In this document: piece after piece, positions 1 through 7,799 of the stretch | How positions within the stretch are numbered: position 1 is the stretch's first letter | Layout of the letters: each line of letters starts with the position of its first letter | NCBI GenBank assembly: GCA_030765665.1 | Contig: JAVCCD010000136.1 | Span: 1-15,729, forward strand | Source of the DNA: Candidatus Tenebribacter mawsonii | GTDB taxonomy: Bacteria; Cloacimonadota; Cloacimonadia; Cloacimonadales; TCS61 | Direction of reading: 5' to 3' | DNA: 15,729 nt | Made by a program: the position numbers and the translations under genes | Notes under the pieces: model-generated | The model's input: only the letters and a program-made list of their open reading frames with translations | The model's database searches: none | What the model was told of the DNA's origin: nothing

Positions 1-119
1 TACTTTTTGGTAATACACACTGCTTCGATTTACACTCAATAATTCACATTGCCGACTGATTGATAAGGTCTCATTATCACATTCTACAAGTCCGGTTCTT
101 TCCCGAAGATTTGTTTGTA
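1..119 (-). CDS. IS3-family transposase orfB, N-terminal part in the -1 frame (partial)
   Basis: OrfB carries the DDE integrase core of the IS3 transposase and is normally made as an OrfAB fusion by -1 frameshifting. After the slippery site the -1 frame stays open to the window edge and reads ...RTGLVECDNET followed by LSISRQCELLSVNRSSVYY, the characteristic N-terminus of IS3 OrfB. The catalytic D, D and E residues lie beyond the window and cannot be judged. Translation depends on orfA, which here has a premature stop, so this copy may be silent unless re-initiation occurs. I see no independent start codon that I would trust. Confidence 0.8.
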
Positions 120-383
120 CTTTTTTCGCAAAAACTCCTTCTCCACCTGAAGTACTCCGATTTGCTTGTAGAGATCATCAACTTGCACCTCTTTGCTCTT
201 GTTATCCTTGAGACGCTTATCTGAAAATATTCTAGGCACTTCCTTAAGAAATCGAGATTTCCAGTTTGCTATCATATTAGGATGAACTTCATACTTTTGT
301 GATAGTTCTTACAATGTCATTTCTCCTTTTACTGCCTCTAAAGCTACTTTTGCTTTAAATTCGGACGTATATTTCTTCCGCAT
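84..383 (-). pseudogene. IS3-family transposase orfA, broken by an internal stop
   Basis: OrfA supplies the DNA-binding helix-turn-helix and leucine-zipper part of the IS3 transposase. Reading from ATG at 383 gives a typical start (MRKKYTSEFKAKVALEAVKG), then an in-frame TAA at 309-311 (codon 25), after which the same frame continues without interruption through ELSQKYEVHPN, NWKSRFLKE and DDLYKQIG to a TAG at 84-86. The family normally has Ser, Ala or another residue at the stop position, so one base change explains the break. An ATG at 273-275 could restart translation of a 63-residue C-terminal piece, but that would lack the first helices. The start is backed by AAAGGAG about 8 bases upstream. 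This copy is probably unable to make its own OrfAB. Confidence 0.85.
120..126 (-). other. Programmed -1 ribosomal frameshift site of the IS3 element
   Basis: The minus strand reads C GA[A AAA AAG] TAC in the orfA frame: a canonical A AAA AAG heptamer in the correct phase. Slipping back one base joins orfA to the open orfB frame, which has no stop from here to the window edge. Direct observation of sequence and phase; the function is inferred from the IS3 family. Confidence 0.75.
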
Positions 384-476
384 ATCTAACACTCCTTTGC
401 ATTTTTTTCTCTGAAATTTTCCTGATAGATACCAAAATAATTGGAAAAGAAAATTTTCTGAGAAAAGCATTTTCCC

Positions 477-880
477 ATCAATTTTGCGTAGTGGGCAAAA
501 TCTACCGGCTTTGGTGTGATAATGGTCATTAACAAAATTCCAATACTAAACAAGATCATTGTAAATGACATTGTAAGATCACGGTATCTATCAAAATCGA
601 TTGAATAAGAAGTTACAAGAACCAATAACCCGATCGGTACAATTACAGAAAACCTGATCAACCACATCATGTTTCTCAACTCAATTGCAAGATGAATATC
701 GAGTAAGCCGAAAAAACCATAAAGTAAAACAGCCAGGAAGAAAGAAATTCGAACTTAATAAATTGATTTTTCATAATAATCGGTAATGAAATCCTGTTCT
801 AATCTGCCTTTAAAACTTAGAGTAAATATATTCAGGTTCATATCTTTAAATTTTGGCAGTTTATCTTTAATCAAAACCAT
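477..880 (-). pseudogene. Truncated membrane sensor or nucleotide-cyclase-like gene, cut by the IS element
   Basis: From ATG at 880 (AAGGA about 8 bases upstream) the frame reads a soluble start (MVLIKDKLPKFKD...), meets TAA at 755-757, and continues in the same frame with two to three hydrophobic segments (FFLAVLLYGFFGLLD, LIRFSVIVPIGLLVLVTSY, MTMILFSIGILLMTII-like) up to HYAKLM. Beyond that the reading enters the IS leader and stops at 386. The pattern (YY.KS..QVR, then RNMMWLIRF and a conserved transmembrane block) resembles the N-terminal membrane region found ahead of adenylate/guanylate cyclase domains in several bacterial groups. This is recognition from memory and only moderately sure. 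No catalytic domain remains next to it. The gene is doubly disabled by one nonsense codon and one insertion. Confidence 0.65.
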
Positions 881-931
881 AATCATTGTCCTTCATACCG
901 TAAAATTTTGAGCATATAATATAGTTTTTAA

Positions 932-959
932 TTGAGTATAGACTGTACAAGAATAATAA
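932..959 (+). promoter_or_regulatory. Candidate promoter of the decarboxylase operon
   Basis: In the roughly 220-base gap between the divergent truncated gene and mmdA, TTGAGT (932-937) stands 16 bases from TAATAA (954-959). The gap is very AT-rich, so such matches are expected by chance. It lies about 145 bases ahead of the first gene, leaving a long leader in which I see no convincing riboswitch or hairpin. Confidence 0.3.
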
Positions 960-1103
960 ATATTTAACTATCTTTAATAATATAGTGTAATTTTACTATC
1001 TAAATTATAGGCTTTTTAGTGCTTACTATAATAATATTGACTTCTATCACATAAAAAATAAGTCGGTTAAAAAAATTGATGTAAAAGGATATTGGAGAGG
1101 ATG

Positions 1104-2654
1104 ATGATAGAAGAGAAAATTTCTGAACTCCGAAAAAAACGTGAGCAGGCAAAACTTGGTGGCGGAGAAGAACGTATAGAAGCACAACATTCTAAAGGTA
1201 AATTTACCGCTCGTGAAAGAATCAGAATACTTGTTGATGAAGATAGTTTTGAAGAATTTGATATGTTCATCGAACATAGTTGTACCGATTTTGATATGGA
1301 TAAAAAAAACAAGATCATGGGTGATGGTGTAGTTACTGGCTACGCAACTGTTGCTGGAAAAATTATATATCTTTATGCACAGGATTTTACAGTTACTGGT
1401 GGTTCACTTTCTAAAACTCATGCGCAAAAGATCTGTAAAGTAATGGATATAGCAATGAAGGTTGGAGCACCTGTTATTGGACTTAATGATAGTGGTGGTG
1501 CCAGAGTTCAAGAAGGTGTAGATGCGCTGGCAGGATATGCAGAGATCTTCTTGCGTAATGTAAAAGCCTCTGGTGTTATCCCTCAGATAACAGCTATAAT
1601 GGGTCCCTGCGCCGGTGGAGCTGTCTACTCTCCAGCTATCACAGATTTTATTTTTATGAATAAAGAAACTAGCTATATGTTCGTTACCGGACCTAAAGTT
1701 GTAAAAACTGTTTTGAATGAAGATGTAACAACTGAGCAGCTTGGCGGTGCAATGATGCATGTAACCAAAAGTGGTGTTGCCCATTATGTTAGTGATAATG
1801 AAGAAGAAACTTTACTGCTGATACAAAAATTAATTAGCTATCTTCCTTCTAATAATATGGAAACTCCTCCTTACATTGCACCTAATGATTCAATAGATCG
1901 TTACTGCGAAGAGCTTAATTCTGTAATCCCCGCTAATGCTCATAAACCTTACGATATTCTTGATGTTATCAACTGCCTTGTAGATAATGGTGATTTTTTA
2001 GAAACTTCTAGAAATTACGCTCAGAATATTGTTGTAGGCTTTGCTAGAATGAACGGAAACAGTGTTGGAATTATTGCCAACCAGCCCAAAGTATTAGCAG
2101 GTGTATTAGATATAAATGCTTCTGTTAAAGCTGCACGATTTATCCGTTTTTGCGATGCTTTCAATATTCCTCTTGTTGTATTGGAAGATGTTCCCGGTTT
2201 CCTTCCTGGAAGTAATCAAGAACAAAATGGGATAATCCGTCATGGTGCGAAACTCCTTTATGCCTTTGCAGAAGCTACTGTTCCCAAAATTACCATTATC
2301 ATCCGTAAAGCATATGGCGGCGCCTATTGTGTGATGAACTCAAGCAGTATGGGAGCAGACATTGTATATGCCTGGCCAACTGCCGAGATCGCTGTGATGG
2401 GACCTAAAGGAGCTGTTGAAATAGTCTTCCGCAAAGAAGTAAATGAAGCAGATGATCCCGCAAAAGTGGCAGCCAAGAAAGAAGAAGAATATAGAGATAA
2501 ATTTGCGAATCCTTACGTTGCAGCTAAAAAAGGCTACATAGATGACATTATAGAACCAGCTCAAACACGTTTCCGCATAATTCGTTCATTAGAAATGCTG
2601 GCTACAAAGCGTGTTTCTAACCCACCAAAAAAACACGGAAATATCCCTCTTTAG
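1104..2654 (+). CDS. mmdA: Methylmalonyl-CoA decarboxylase alpha subunit (carboxyltransferase)
   Basis: This subunit moves the carboxyl group from an acyl-CoA, most likely (S)-methylmalonyl-CoA, to biotin on the carrier protein of the same membrane complex. The product is 516 residues, the usual length for MmdA and propionyl-CoA carboxylase beta chains. Two crotonase-type halves are visible. The first has DSGGARVQEG near residue 129 and GPCAGGAVYSPA near 167. The second runs through DVPGFLPG, RKAYGGAYCVM and AVMGPKGAVEI (about 365-445). I chose ATG 1104 because GGAG at 1094-1097 sits six bases ahead; the upstream TTG 1092 and ATG 1101 are too close to a Shine-Dalgarno. A beta-type carboxyltransferase paired with a sodium-pump subunit and without a biotin carboxylase indicates a decarboxylase, not propionyl-CoA carboxylase. 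The substrate is not proven by sequence; a related acyl-CoA such as glutaconyl-CoA is possible but less likely. Confidence 0.93.
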   Translation: MIEEKISELRKKREQAKLGGGEERIEAQHSKGKFTARERIRILVDEDSFEEFDMFIEHSCTDFDMDKKNKIMGDGVVTGYATVAGKIIYLYAQDFTVTGGSLSKTHAQKICKVMDIAMKVGAPVIGLNDSGGARVQEGVDALAGYAEIFLRNVKASGVIPQITAIMGPCAGGAVYSPAITDFIFMNKETSYMFVTGPKVVKTVLNEDVTTEQLGGAMMHVTKSGVAHYVSDNEEETLLLIQKLISYLPSNNMETPPYIAPNDSIDRYCEELNSVIPANAHKPYDILDVINCLVDNGDFLETSRNYAQNIVVGFARMNGNSVGIIANQPKVLAGVLDINASVKAARFIRFCDAFNIPLVVLEDVPGFLPGSNQEQNGIIRHGAKLLYAFAEATVPKITIIIRKAYGGAYCVMNSSSMGADIVYAWPTAEIAVMGPKGAVEIVFRKEVNEADDPAKVAAKKEEEYRDKFANPYVAAKKGYIDDIIEPAQTRFRIIRSLEMLATKRVSNPPKKHGNIPL

Positions 2655-2662
2655 GAAGAGCT

Positions 2663-3232
2663 ATGAAAAAATTTATAGTCCTATTTATTATGGTTTTCGC
2701 TGTTTTATGTTTTGCGGAAGAAACAATTAATTTCACACCTTCTACAACCTTAATAGAAGTTTCCACTCAAACAAATATACCGGTAAAAAAGATAGCACAA
2801 TATCTCAAACTGGAAGATCAAACAAAATATAATCTCAGCTTACAGGAAATTGGTGTTTCCAGTGAAGATGTAAATAATGCCCTGGCTGAATATGAAACAA
2901 ATAAAAAATCTTTTTATACTGGAATTACTCTGGTAGGAATGGGAATTGTGTTTACAAGCCTTTTGCTTGCTGGTTTTATTATAAGCTTATTAAAATATAT
3001 AGGTAAACCTAAGAAGAACGTTAATATTGTAACTTCCGTAGGAACTGTAACCGCACCCCAAAAACACCTAAACAGTAATGGAGTTGTGGCTGCAATAACC
3101 GCTATGTTCCTGCATGATGCAGAGGAAAAGGACAAAATCGACCTAACTTGGAAGAGACAAACTAGCAGCATGTGGAAAGCTGCCGGCATGATAGAAAATA
3201 GAATTTTTGAAGATAGACGAGGTAGAAGATGA
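2663..3232 (+). CDS. OadG/MmdD-like membrane subunit of the sodium-pumping decarboxylase, with an exported N-terminal extension
   Basis: The position between the carboxyltransferase and the biotin carrier matches mmdD of Veillonella-type operons, and the single membrane helix at about 84-108 (TGITLVGMGIVFTSLLLAGFII) is the OadG signature. The C-terminal part has VVAAITAMFLHDAE and a basic Trp-containing end, as in OadG-type proteins that dock the soluble subunits. At 189 residues it is clearly longer than most OadG proteins. It begins with a signal-peptide-like segment (KKFIVLFIMVFAVLCFAEE). Residues about 25-75 then form a small helical module containing IPVKKIAQYL and LSLQEIGVSSEDV, which would lie outside the membrane. 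AGGA at 2653-2656 serves as ribosome binding site, nine bases after the mmdA stop. The stop overlaps the next start (ATGA). Its job is assembly or stability of the complex, by family analogy. Confidence 0.8.
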   Translation: MKKFIVLFIMVFAVLCFAEETINFTPSTTLIEVSTQTNIPVKKIAQYLKLEDQTKYNLSLQEIGVSSEDVNNALAEYETNKKSFYTGITLVGMGIVFTSLLLAGFIISLLKYIGKPKKNVNIVTSVGTVTAPQKHLNSNGVVAAITAMFLHDAEEKDKIDLTWKRQTSSMWKAAGMIENRIFEDRRGRR

Positions 3233-3657
3233 AAACATATAAAATGAGCATTAACGGTGAAAAATATGATGCCAGGATCAAGAAATATAAAAGTGATCAA
3301 GTTATAGTTGAAATCAATGGAATAGATTATGAAATAAACTTGGAACATGCTGAACGAAGAAAAAAAGAAATTGTACGTTCGGAGAAAACTCAACCCGTGC
3401 TTGAGGTAGTGAAAACTTCTTCTAAGCCAGTTGTTACTACTGCTGGATCTGTACTTGCTCCCATCCCTGGTTTAGTTTTAAGAATTCTGGTTAATGAAGG
3501 TGATAGTGTGAATGCTGGTGATCCTGTACTTATACTGGAAGCAATGAAAATGGAATCTGAGATCGCTTCAACAACATCTGGAATTATTAAAAAAATAAGT
3601 GCAAAAGAAGGTGCATCTGTGCAGGAAGGTGAAGTTTTAATTGAGGTAGGAGCTTAG
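3229..3657 (+). CDS. mmdC: Biotin carboxyl carrier subunit of the decarboxylase
   Basis: This is the mobile arm of the decarboxylase: biotin bound here takes the carboxyl group from the alpha subunit and carries it to the membrane beta subunit, where decarboxylation drives sodium export. The protein is 142 residues. An N-terminal module (1-50, MSINGEKYDARIKKY) is followed by a short linker and a biotinyl domain (about 70-142). The biotinylation motif EAMKMES places the modified lysine at Lys107, about 35 residues from the C-terminus as usual. The linker is short and lacks the long Pro/Ala run of many homologues. The start overlaps the previous stop by four bases, so translation is probably coupled. 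A lipoyl role is unlikely because the motif is AMKM. Confidence 0.93.
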   Translation: MKTYKMSINGEKYDARIKKYKSDQVIVEINGIDYEINLEHAERRKKEIVRSEKTQPVLEVVKTSSKPVVTTAGSVLAPIPGLVLRILVNEGDSVNAGDPVLILEAMKMESEIASTTSGIIKKISAKEGASVQEGEVLIEVGA

Positions 3658-3661
3658 AGTA

Positions 3662-4807
3662 ATGGCAGAATTAGTTAATTTTTTTAATACAACAGGCTTA
3701 GCCCAGATCCAACTTCCATACCTCATTATGATGGTTGTTGGAGGATTATTCATCTATCTGGGAATTGCCAAAGATTATGAACCTTTGCTGCTTGTTCCAA
3801 TAGGTTTTGGCGTAATTTTAGGTAACCTCCCAGGAACTGAAGCTTATGGTGTTTACGCCGATGGCTCTGTGATGCAGCAATTATACTTCGGAGTTAAATT
3901 CGGTCTTTATCCACCACTTATTTTTCTTGGAATTGGTGCAATGACAGATTTTTCAACCCTGATTGCAAATCCAAAATTGATTCTACTTGGTGCTGCTGCT
4001 CAGTTTGGAATTTTTGCTACTTTTATCGGCTCAATTTTATTGGGATTCAATGTAATGGAATCAGGTGCTATTGGTATTATCGGTGGAGCAGACGGACCAA
4101 CGTCAATTTTCTTATCAACCAAACTTGCACCTCATCTTTTGGGTCCAATTGCCATTGCAGCATATTCTTATATGGCTCTGGTACCAGTTATACAGCCACC
4201 AATCATTAAACTTCTCACAACCAAAAAAGAACGTGTTATCCGCATGAAAACACCTCGACTTGTAACCAAACGTGAAAAAATAATCTTCCCTATAGTTGGG
4301 GCTCTTGTTACTATTCTCATTGCTCCAGGTGCTTCATCATTATTAGGTATGCTCTTTTTTGGAAATTTACTTAAAGAAAGTGGAGTTACGGATCGTCTGG
4401 CAAAAACTGCTTCCAATGCTCTCATAGATATTATTACAATAGTTCTAGGACTTTGCGTGGGTGCTTCTACCCAAGCTGTTAGAATTGTAGATGGAGTTAA
4501 TAAAGGCTTTTTAACTTCCAGTTCTATAAAAATATTTGCCTTAGGTGCATTTTCATTTATGATCGCCACTGCTACCGGAGTTTTATTTGCAAAATTAATG
4601 AACTTATTCCTTAAAGAAAAATTAAATCCAATGATAGGTGCATCAGGTGTAAGTGCTGTGCCGGATAGTGCCAGAGTAGTTCATACGATGGGTCAGAAAT
4701 ATGATAAGAGTAATTTCCTATTAATGCATGCTATGGCACCAAATGTAGCAGGTGTTATTGGTTCAGCCGTTGCTGCTGGTGTCTTGCTGGGAATCCTAGG
4801 GAATTAG
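3662..4807 (+). CDS. mmdB: Sodium-ion-translocating decarboxylase beta subunit
   Basis: This is the membrane pump: it decarboxylates carboxybiotin and exports Na+. The 381-residue product is strongly hydrophobic with about nine or more membrane segments and matches OadB/MmdB/GcdB proteins in length. The highly conserved GIIGGADGPTSIF block is present with its aspartate at Asp144, equivalent to the essential Asp of Klebsiella OadB region IIIa. YSYMALVPVIQPP and the C-terminal HAMAPNVAGVIGSAVAAG block (about 357-373) are also intact, so the pump looks functional. AGGAG at 3648-3652 lies nine bases before the start, and only four bases separate it from the biotin carrier. It closes the operon. 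The family is certain; the name mmdB instead of oadB or gcdB rests on the alpha subunit. Confidence 0.93.
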   Translation: MAELVNFFNTTGLAQIQLPYLIMMVVGGLFIYLGIAKDYEPLLLVPIGFGVILGNLPGTEAYGVYADGSVMQQLYFGVKFGLYPPLIFLGIGAMTDFSTLIANPKLILLGAAAQFGIFATFIGSILLGFNVMESGAIGIIGGADGPTSIFLSTKLAPHLLGPIAIAAYSYMALVPVIQPPIIKLLTTKKERVIRMKTPRLVTKREKIIFPIVGALVTILIAPGASSLLGMLFFGNLLKESGVTDRLAKTASNALIDIITIVLGLCVGASTQAVRIVDGVNKGFLTSSSIKIFALGAFSFMIATATGVLFAKLMNLFLKEKLNPMIGASGVSAVPDSARVVHTMGQKYDKSNFLLMHAMAPNVAGVIGSAVAAGVLLGILGN

Positions 4808-4836
4808 ATTGGTATTGTAACGTTGCACGTTGCTTT

Positions 4837-4857
4837 CATCGACGTATAACGTCGATG
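4837..4857. terminator. Perfect 9-bp hairpin after the decarboxylase operon
   Basis: CATCGACGT and ACGTCGATG flank a three-base ATA loop, 29 bases after the mmdB stop. It is preceded by two head-to-tail ACGTTGC units (about 4820-4833) and followed by TACATTGTTTT, a weak T tract. It may act as a terminator of the operon, or be one copy of an interspersed palindromic repeat. The hairpin is directly visible; the role is inferred. Confidence 0.5.
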
Positions 4858-4954
4858 TACATTGTTTTACCATAGAGTATTTCATCTTAATTTGTCATGT
4901 TTATTTTGTTTTCCGTTACAGTTTTTTCTATAATTAATTTTACAAGAAACTGAT

Positions 4955-5185
4955 TTAAAATGGAACATCATCATCTGTAATGGTTGGTAAATCTCAGGGT
5001 GAGAATGTTCTAATATCATTATTTACAACAAAGTTATCAAGTGCATTAGATAAATATTCTCGTACAATCTTAGGCACATAAAAATTATCTTTGATAAAAT
5101 CATAGTATAGTTTGTTACCTTTTTCAATGTTCTTCTTTATTGTAATGATAAAATAATATTCAAATTCAAAGGCAAATATTTTCTT
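4955..5185 (-). pseudogene. Remnant of an unidentified minus-strand gene ending in an SSB-like acidic tip
   Basis: No start codon is visible, but the frame is open for 63 codons after a TAG at 5186-5188. It reads protein-like sequence (KKNIEKGNKLYYDFIKDN, then VPKIVREYLSNALDNF), hits TGA at 4994-4996, and continues for 12 codons as DLPTITDDDVPF before TAA at 4955-4957. The last six residues match the acidic C-terminal tip (DDD-x-PF) with which single-stranded DNA-binding proteins recruit partners. The preceding part does not look like the usual OB fold, so this may be the tail of a replication or recombination protein of a mobile element, or an SSB relative. The upstream half appears lost. 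Gene identity unknown. Confidence 0.45.
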
Positions 5186-5325
5186 CTATGTAATCTCATT
5201 TGCTTAATTTTATAAGGATTCCCAGTCTATTCAGAGGAATTAACCCCACAAAATAATATTTTATCTTTTGACAAATCTCAACTCATTTAGCTTCCTCGAT
5301 TTTGAAAAATGATTGGAGAATATTC

Positions 5326-7713
5326 ATGAATAAAATAGTTATAATTTTCATATTATTGGGAGTACTTATGACACTAAATGCAGAATCCGGTTATAAATTA
5401 CCTGCTGAAAAGATTATAGAAATTTATGATACACAAGGAAATCCATATATCCAATTTATTCCATATCAAACTTTTGGTCTGGAAATAAATTACCAATTGC
5501 ATCAAACTTTAGAGCAACTTGCAGAGCCGTCCTTAAAACTGGCAGGAGAAAAGTTCAGCAAGAAATTAAATGCTTCATTAGAAAATTATCCAATTAACAA
5601 AATAAATATTTTTGAACTAAATAATATCTCACGAACTCCTATCCAGTTACCAAAAAATGCAAAGATCCGGAATATATTAGTATCTAATAACCACAAAAAA
5701 GCTGCTTTACTAAATGAAGTAGAAAATGGTGTTCAAATACTTATTGCTGATCTTAAGAGTGGTAATTGCAAGATCTATCCGAACTTATTTGTTAACGACA
5801 TTTTAGATGATGGAATAATTTGCTGGATGAATGATAGTGAGAATATTTTGCTGAAGATAATTCCGAATGAACGTGGAGATGAACCGGCTAAACCAGTTGT
5901 ACCGGAATCTCCGGTTATTGAAGAAACTTATGGTAAAGAAAGCATAACTCGCACTTATCAAAATCTTCTGCAGAATAAACATGATGAAGCTCTTTTTGAT
6001 CATTATTTTACATCACAGATCGTTTCGTTAAATACAAAAAGCGGGAAGATAAAAAAGATTGGAGAGTCAGCAATATACAATGAAGTTAAACCTTCTCCAG
6101 ATAACGAATATTTATATATCGAACGAATACAACAACCATATTCTTATATGCTTCCATATTATCGTTTTCCAAAAGAATTTGAGCTTTGGAACTTTGATGG
6201 TGAGTTTGTTAAAACGCTTCATTCCAGACCTCTGCAAGATGGGGTTCCAATTGGTGGCACTTACACAGGACCACGCAAATTTATGTGGCAACCACTCAAA
6301 AATGCATCGCTGATCTGGGTAGAAGCTTTAGACGAAGGTGACCCAAAAATTGCTGTTGATCATCGTGATAAGATTATGCGATTAAACTCTCCAAAATCTG
6401 ATATTACTGAAGAACTATTCAGAACAGAACACCGATTTTCTAGTATTGATTGGTCAGAAAAAATTGATGAGTTTATCTATTATGAATATGATCGCGACAA
6501 GCTATGGCGAAAAGGCTGGTTATTTGAGATTGGTAGTAAACCGGAATTGATCTATAATCTGAGTACTCGTGATAAATATAATGACCCAGGAAGAATAATT
6601 AAAAGAAAAACCAAACGTAACGAAGCTGTTTTTGTTAAAGATGATAATTTTGTATTTTATAAGAATGACATCGGGTCATCTCCCGGAGGTGATTTTCCAT
6701 TTCTAGCTAAGCTAAATTTAATCACAAAAGAAAAAGAGATCTTGTTCCGCTGTAAGAACAATCATTATGAAACAATTCAAAATTTTGTTGATGAAAATCT
6801 AGATAAAATCATCATTAGAAGTGAAGATCAGGATACACCTCCAAACTACTTTCTTGTAGATCTTGAAAACGGAATTCGTAAAAAGATCACAAGTTACCCG
6901 AACAACTTCCAACAGCTTACTAAACTCACAAAAGAGATGGTAACCTATACACGTAAAGATGGCATTCCATTATCTGGTGAACTTTACCTTCCAGCAGACT
7001 ACAAAAAAGGAGACAGGCTACCTTTGGTTATTAATGCCTACCCGCAAGAGTTCGCTGATAGCACAACAGCAAGTCAGATAACTACTACATCAAATAGATT
7101 CAACAGATTTAGTGGGTCTTCTGTTCGCTATTTTGCCTTGCAGGGATATGCTGTTCTCACCAAAGCTTCAATTCCCATTGTTGGAAACCCAGAAACAGTG
7201 AATGAAACATTTATTGAGCAAACCATAAACAGCGTAGAAGCTGCAATAAAATATCTGGATAATAAAGGTGTTATTGATCCTGAAAGGGTGGGAATAACAG
7301 GTCATAGTTATGGTGCTTTTATGGTTGCAAATGTGTTAGCCCATAGCGATCTTTGTGCTGCTGGAATTGCACGCAGTGGAGCTTATAATAGAACACTCAC
7401 TCCCTTTGGATTTCAAAGTGAAAGACGTACATTCTGGAAAGCAAAAGATTTCTATATGGAAGTTTCTCCCTTTGCCCATGCCGAAAAGATCTCAGAACCA
7501 ATTTTACTTATTCATGGTGAAGATGACCCAAACTCTGGAACTTATCCAATGCAATCCAAGAGATTTTATCAGGCTTTAAAAGGAAATGGCGGGACAGCAA
7601 AATTAGTGATTTTACCTTATGAAGGTCATGGTTATCGGGCTAGAAAATCTGGACTGCACGTTCTGGCAGAAATGATAGAATGGTTCGATAAATTTGTGAA
7701 AGATAAAAAATAG
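5326..7713 (+). CDS. Exported S9-family serine peptidase, glutamyl-endopeptidase-like
   Basis: This is probably a secreted or periplasmic peptidase that cuts peptides taken from protein-rich surroundings. The 795-residue product starts with a signal peptide (MNKIVIIFILLGVLMTLNA, likely cut before ES), then a long beta-propeller-like region (to about 530), then an alpha/beta-hydrolase domain. The catalytic triad is visible: Ser661 in GHSYGAF, Asp734 in HGEDDPNSG and His768 in EGHGYRA. GIARSGAYNRTLTPFGFQ and LHVLAEMIEWFDK are typical of the S9D glutamyl endopeptidases related to plant chloroplast CGEP, more than of dipeptidyl peptidase IV. ATG 5326 is chosen over TTG 5302 because GGAG at 5315-5318 has seven-base spacing and the signal peptide starts there. 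The gene stands alone, with a hairpin after it. Cleavage specificity is inferred. Confidence 0.88.
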   Translation: MNKIVIIFILLGVLMTLNAESGYKLPAEKIIEIYDTQGNPYIQFIPYQTFGLEINYQLHQTLEQLAEPSLKLAGEKFSKKLNASLENYPINKINIFELNNISRTPIQLPKNAKIRNILVSNNHKKAALLNEVENGVQILIADLKSGNCKIYPNLFVNDILDDGIICWMNDSENILLKIIPNERGDEPAKPVVPESPVIEETYGKESITRTYQNLLQNKHDEALFDHYFTSQIVSLNTKSGKIKKIGESAIYNEVKPSPDNEYLYIERIQQPYSYMLPYYRFPKEFELWNFDGEFVKTLHSRPLQDGVPIGGTYTGPRKFMWQPLKNASLIWVEALDEGDPKIAVDHRDKIMRLNSPKSDITEELFRTEHRFSSIDWSEKIDEFIYYEYDRDKLWRKGWLFEIGSKPELIYNLSTRDKYNDPGRIIKRKTKRNEAVFVKDDNFVFYKNDIGSSPGGDFPFLAKLNLITKEKEILFRCKNNHYETIQNFVDENLDKIIIRSEDQDTPPNYFLVDLENGIRKKITSYPNNFQQLTKLTKEMVTYTRKDGIPLSGELYLPADYKKGDRLPLVINAYPQEFADSTTASQITTTSNRFNRFSGSSVRYFALQGYAVLTKASIPIVGNPETVNETFIEQTINSVEAAIKYLDNKGVIDPERVGITGHSYGAFMVANVLAHSDLCAAGIARSGAYNRTLTPFGFQSERRTFWKAKDFYMEVSPFAHAEKISEPILLIHGEDDPNSGTYPMQSKRFYQALKGNGGTAKLVILPYEGHGYRARKSGLHVLAEMIEWFDKFVKDKK

Positions 7714-7759
7714 TTAAACAACTTTTCAAACATCTTTATGTATCAGTTATTCCGTTTAA

Positions 7760-7778
7760 CTCCCCTTCGTAAGGGGAG
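7760..7778. terminator. Hairpin between the convergent peptidase and VOC genes
   Basis: CTCCCCTT and AAGGGGAG pair around a CGT loop, followed by ATTTTGAGGGGTTTATTTATTTT. It sits between two genes that end toward each other, so it could terminate either. The extra GAGGGGTT copy downstream makes it look like an intergenic repeat unit and not a plain terminator. Confidence 0.55.
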
Positions 7779-7799
7779 ATTTTGAGGGGTTTATTTATT

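Larger units (their letters stand above)
1..477 (-). mobile_element. IS3-family insertion sequence, one end plus orfA and start of orfB (runs off window)
   Basis: On the minus strand this stretch holds an IS3-type orfA, a slippery A AAA AAG site and the beginning of orfB in the -1 frame, which is the standard IS3 layout. The other end lies outside the window. The inner end is placed at about 477 by inference. The interrupted gene reads sensibly up to there and then becomes unrelated sequence, and the element would begin TGGGAAAATG, in keeping with the TG ends of IS3 elements. I could not compare the two terminal inverted repeats or the target duplication. About 94 bases of leader separate this end from the orfA start, with an AAAGGAG ribosome binding site just before it. 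Confidence 0.8.

Noticed and set aside
386..679. A 97-codon frame read as a complete small membrane protein
   Set aside because: Its last 30 or so residues are IS leader sequence and its start is internal to a longer interrupted frame that begins at 880.
309..757. TAA codons inside otherwise continuous frames (309-311 and 755-757), suggesting stop-codon recoding
   Set aside because: Intact genes in the window end normally at TAA, TAG and TGA, and the two internal stops are in an IS element and the gene it disrupted. Ordinary decay is the simpler explanation.
1404..1784. Long minus-strand frame opposite mmdA
   Set aside because: It lies wholly within the well supported carboxyltransferase gene, and its composition is that of a reverse-strand shadow.
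5268..5273. TTGACA upstream of the S9 peptidase as a -35 box
   Set aside because: No acceptable -10 sequence at 15-19 bases downstream (the region reads CTTCCTCG).
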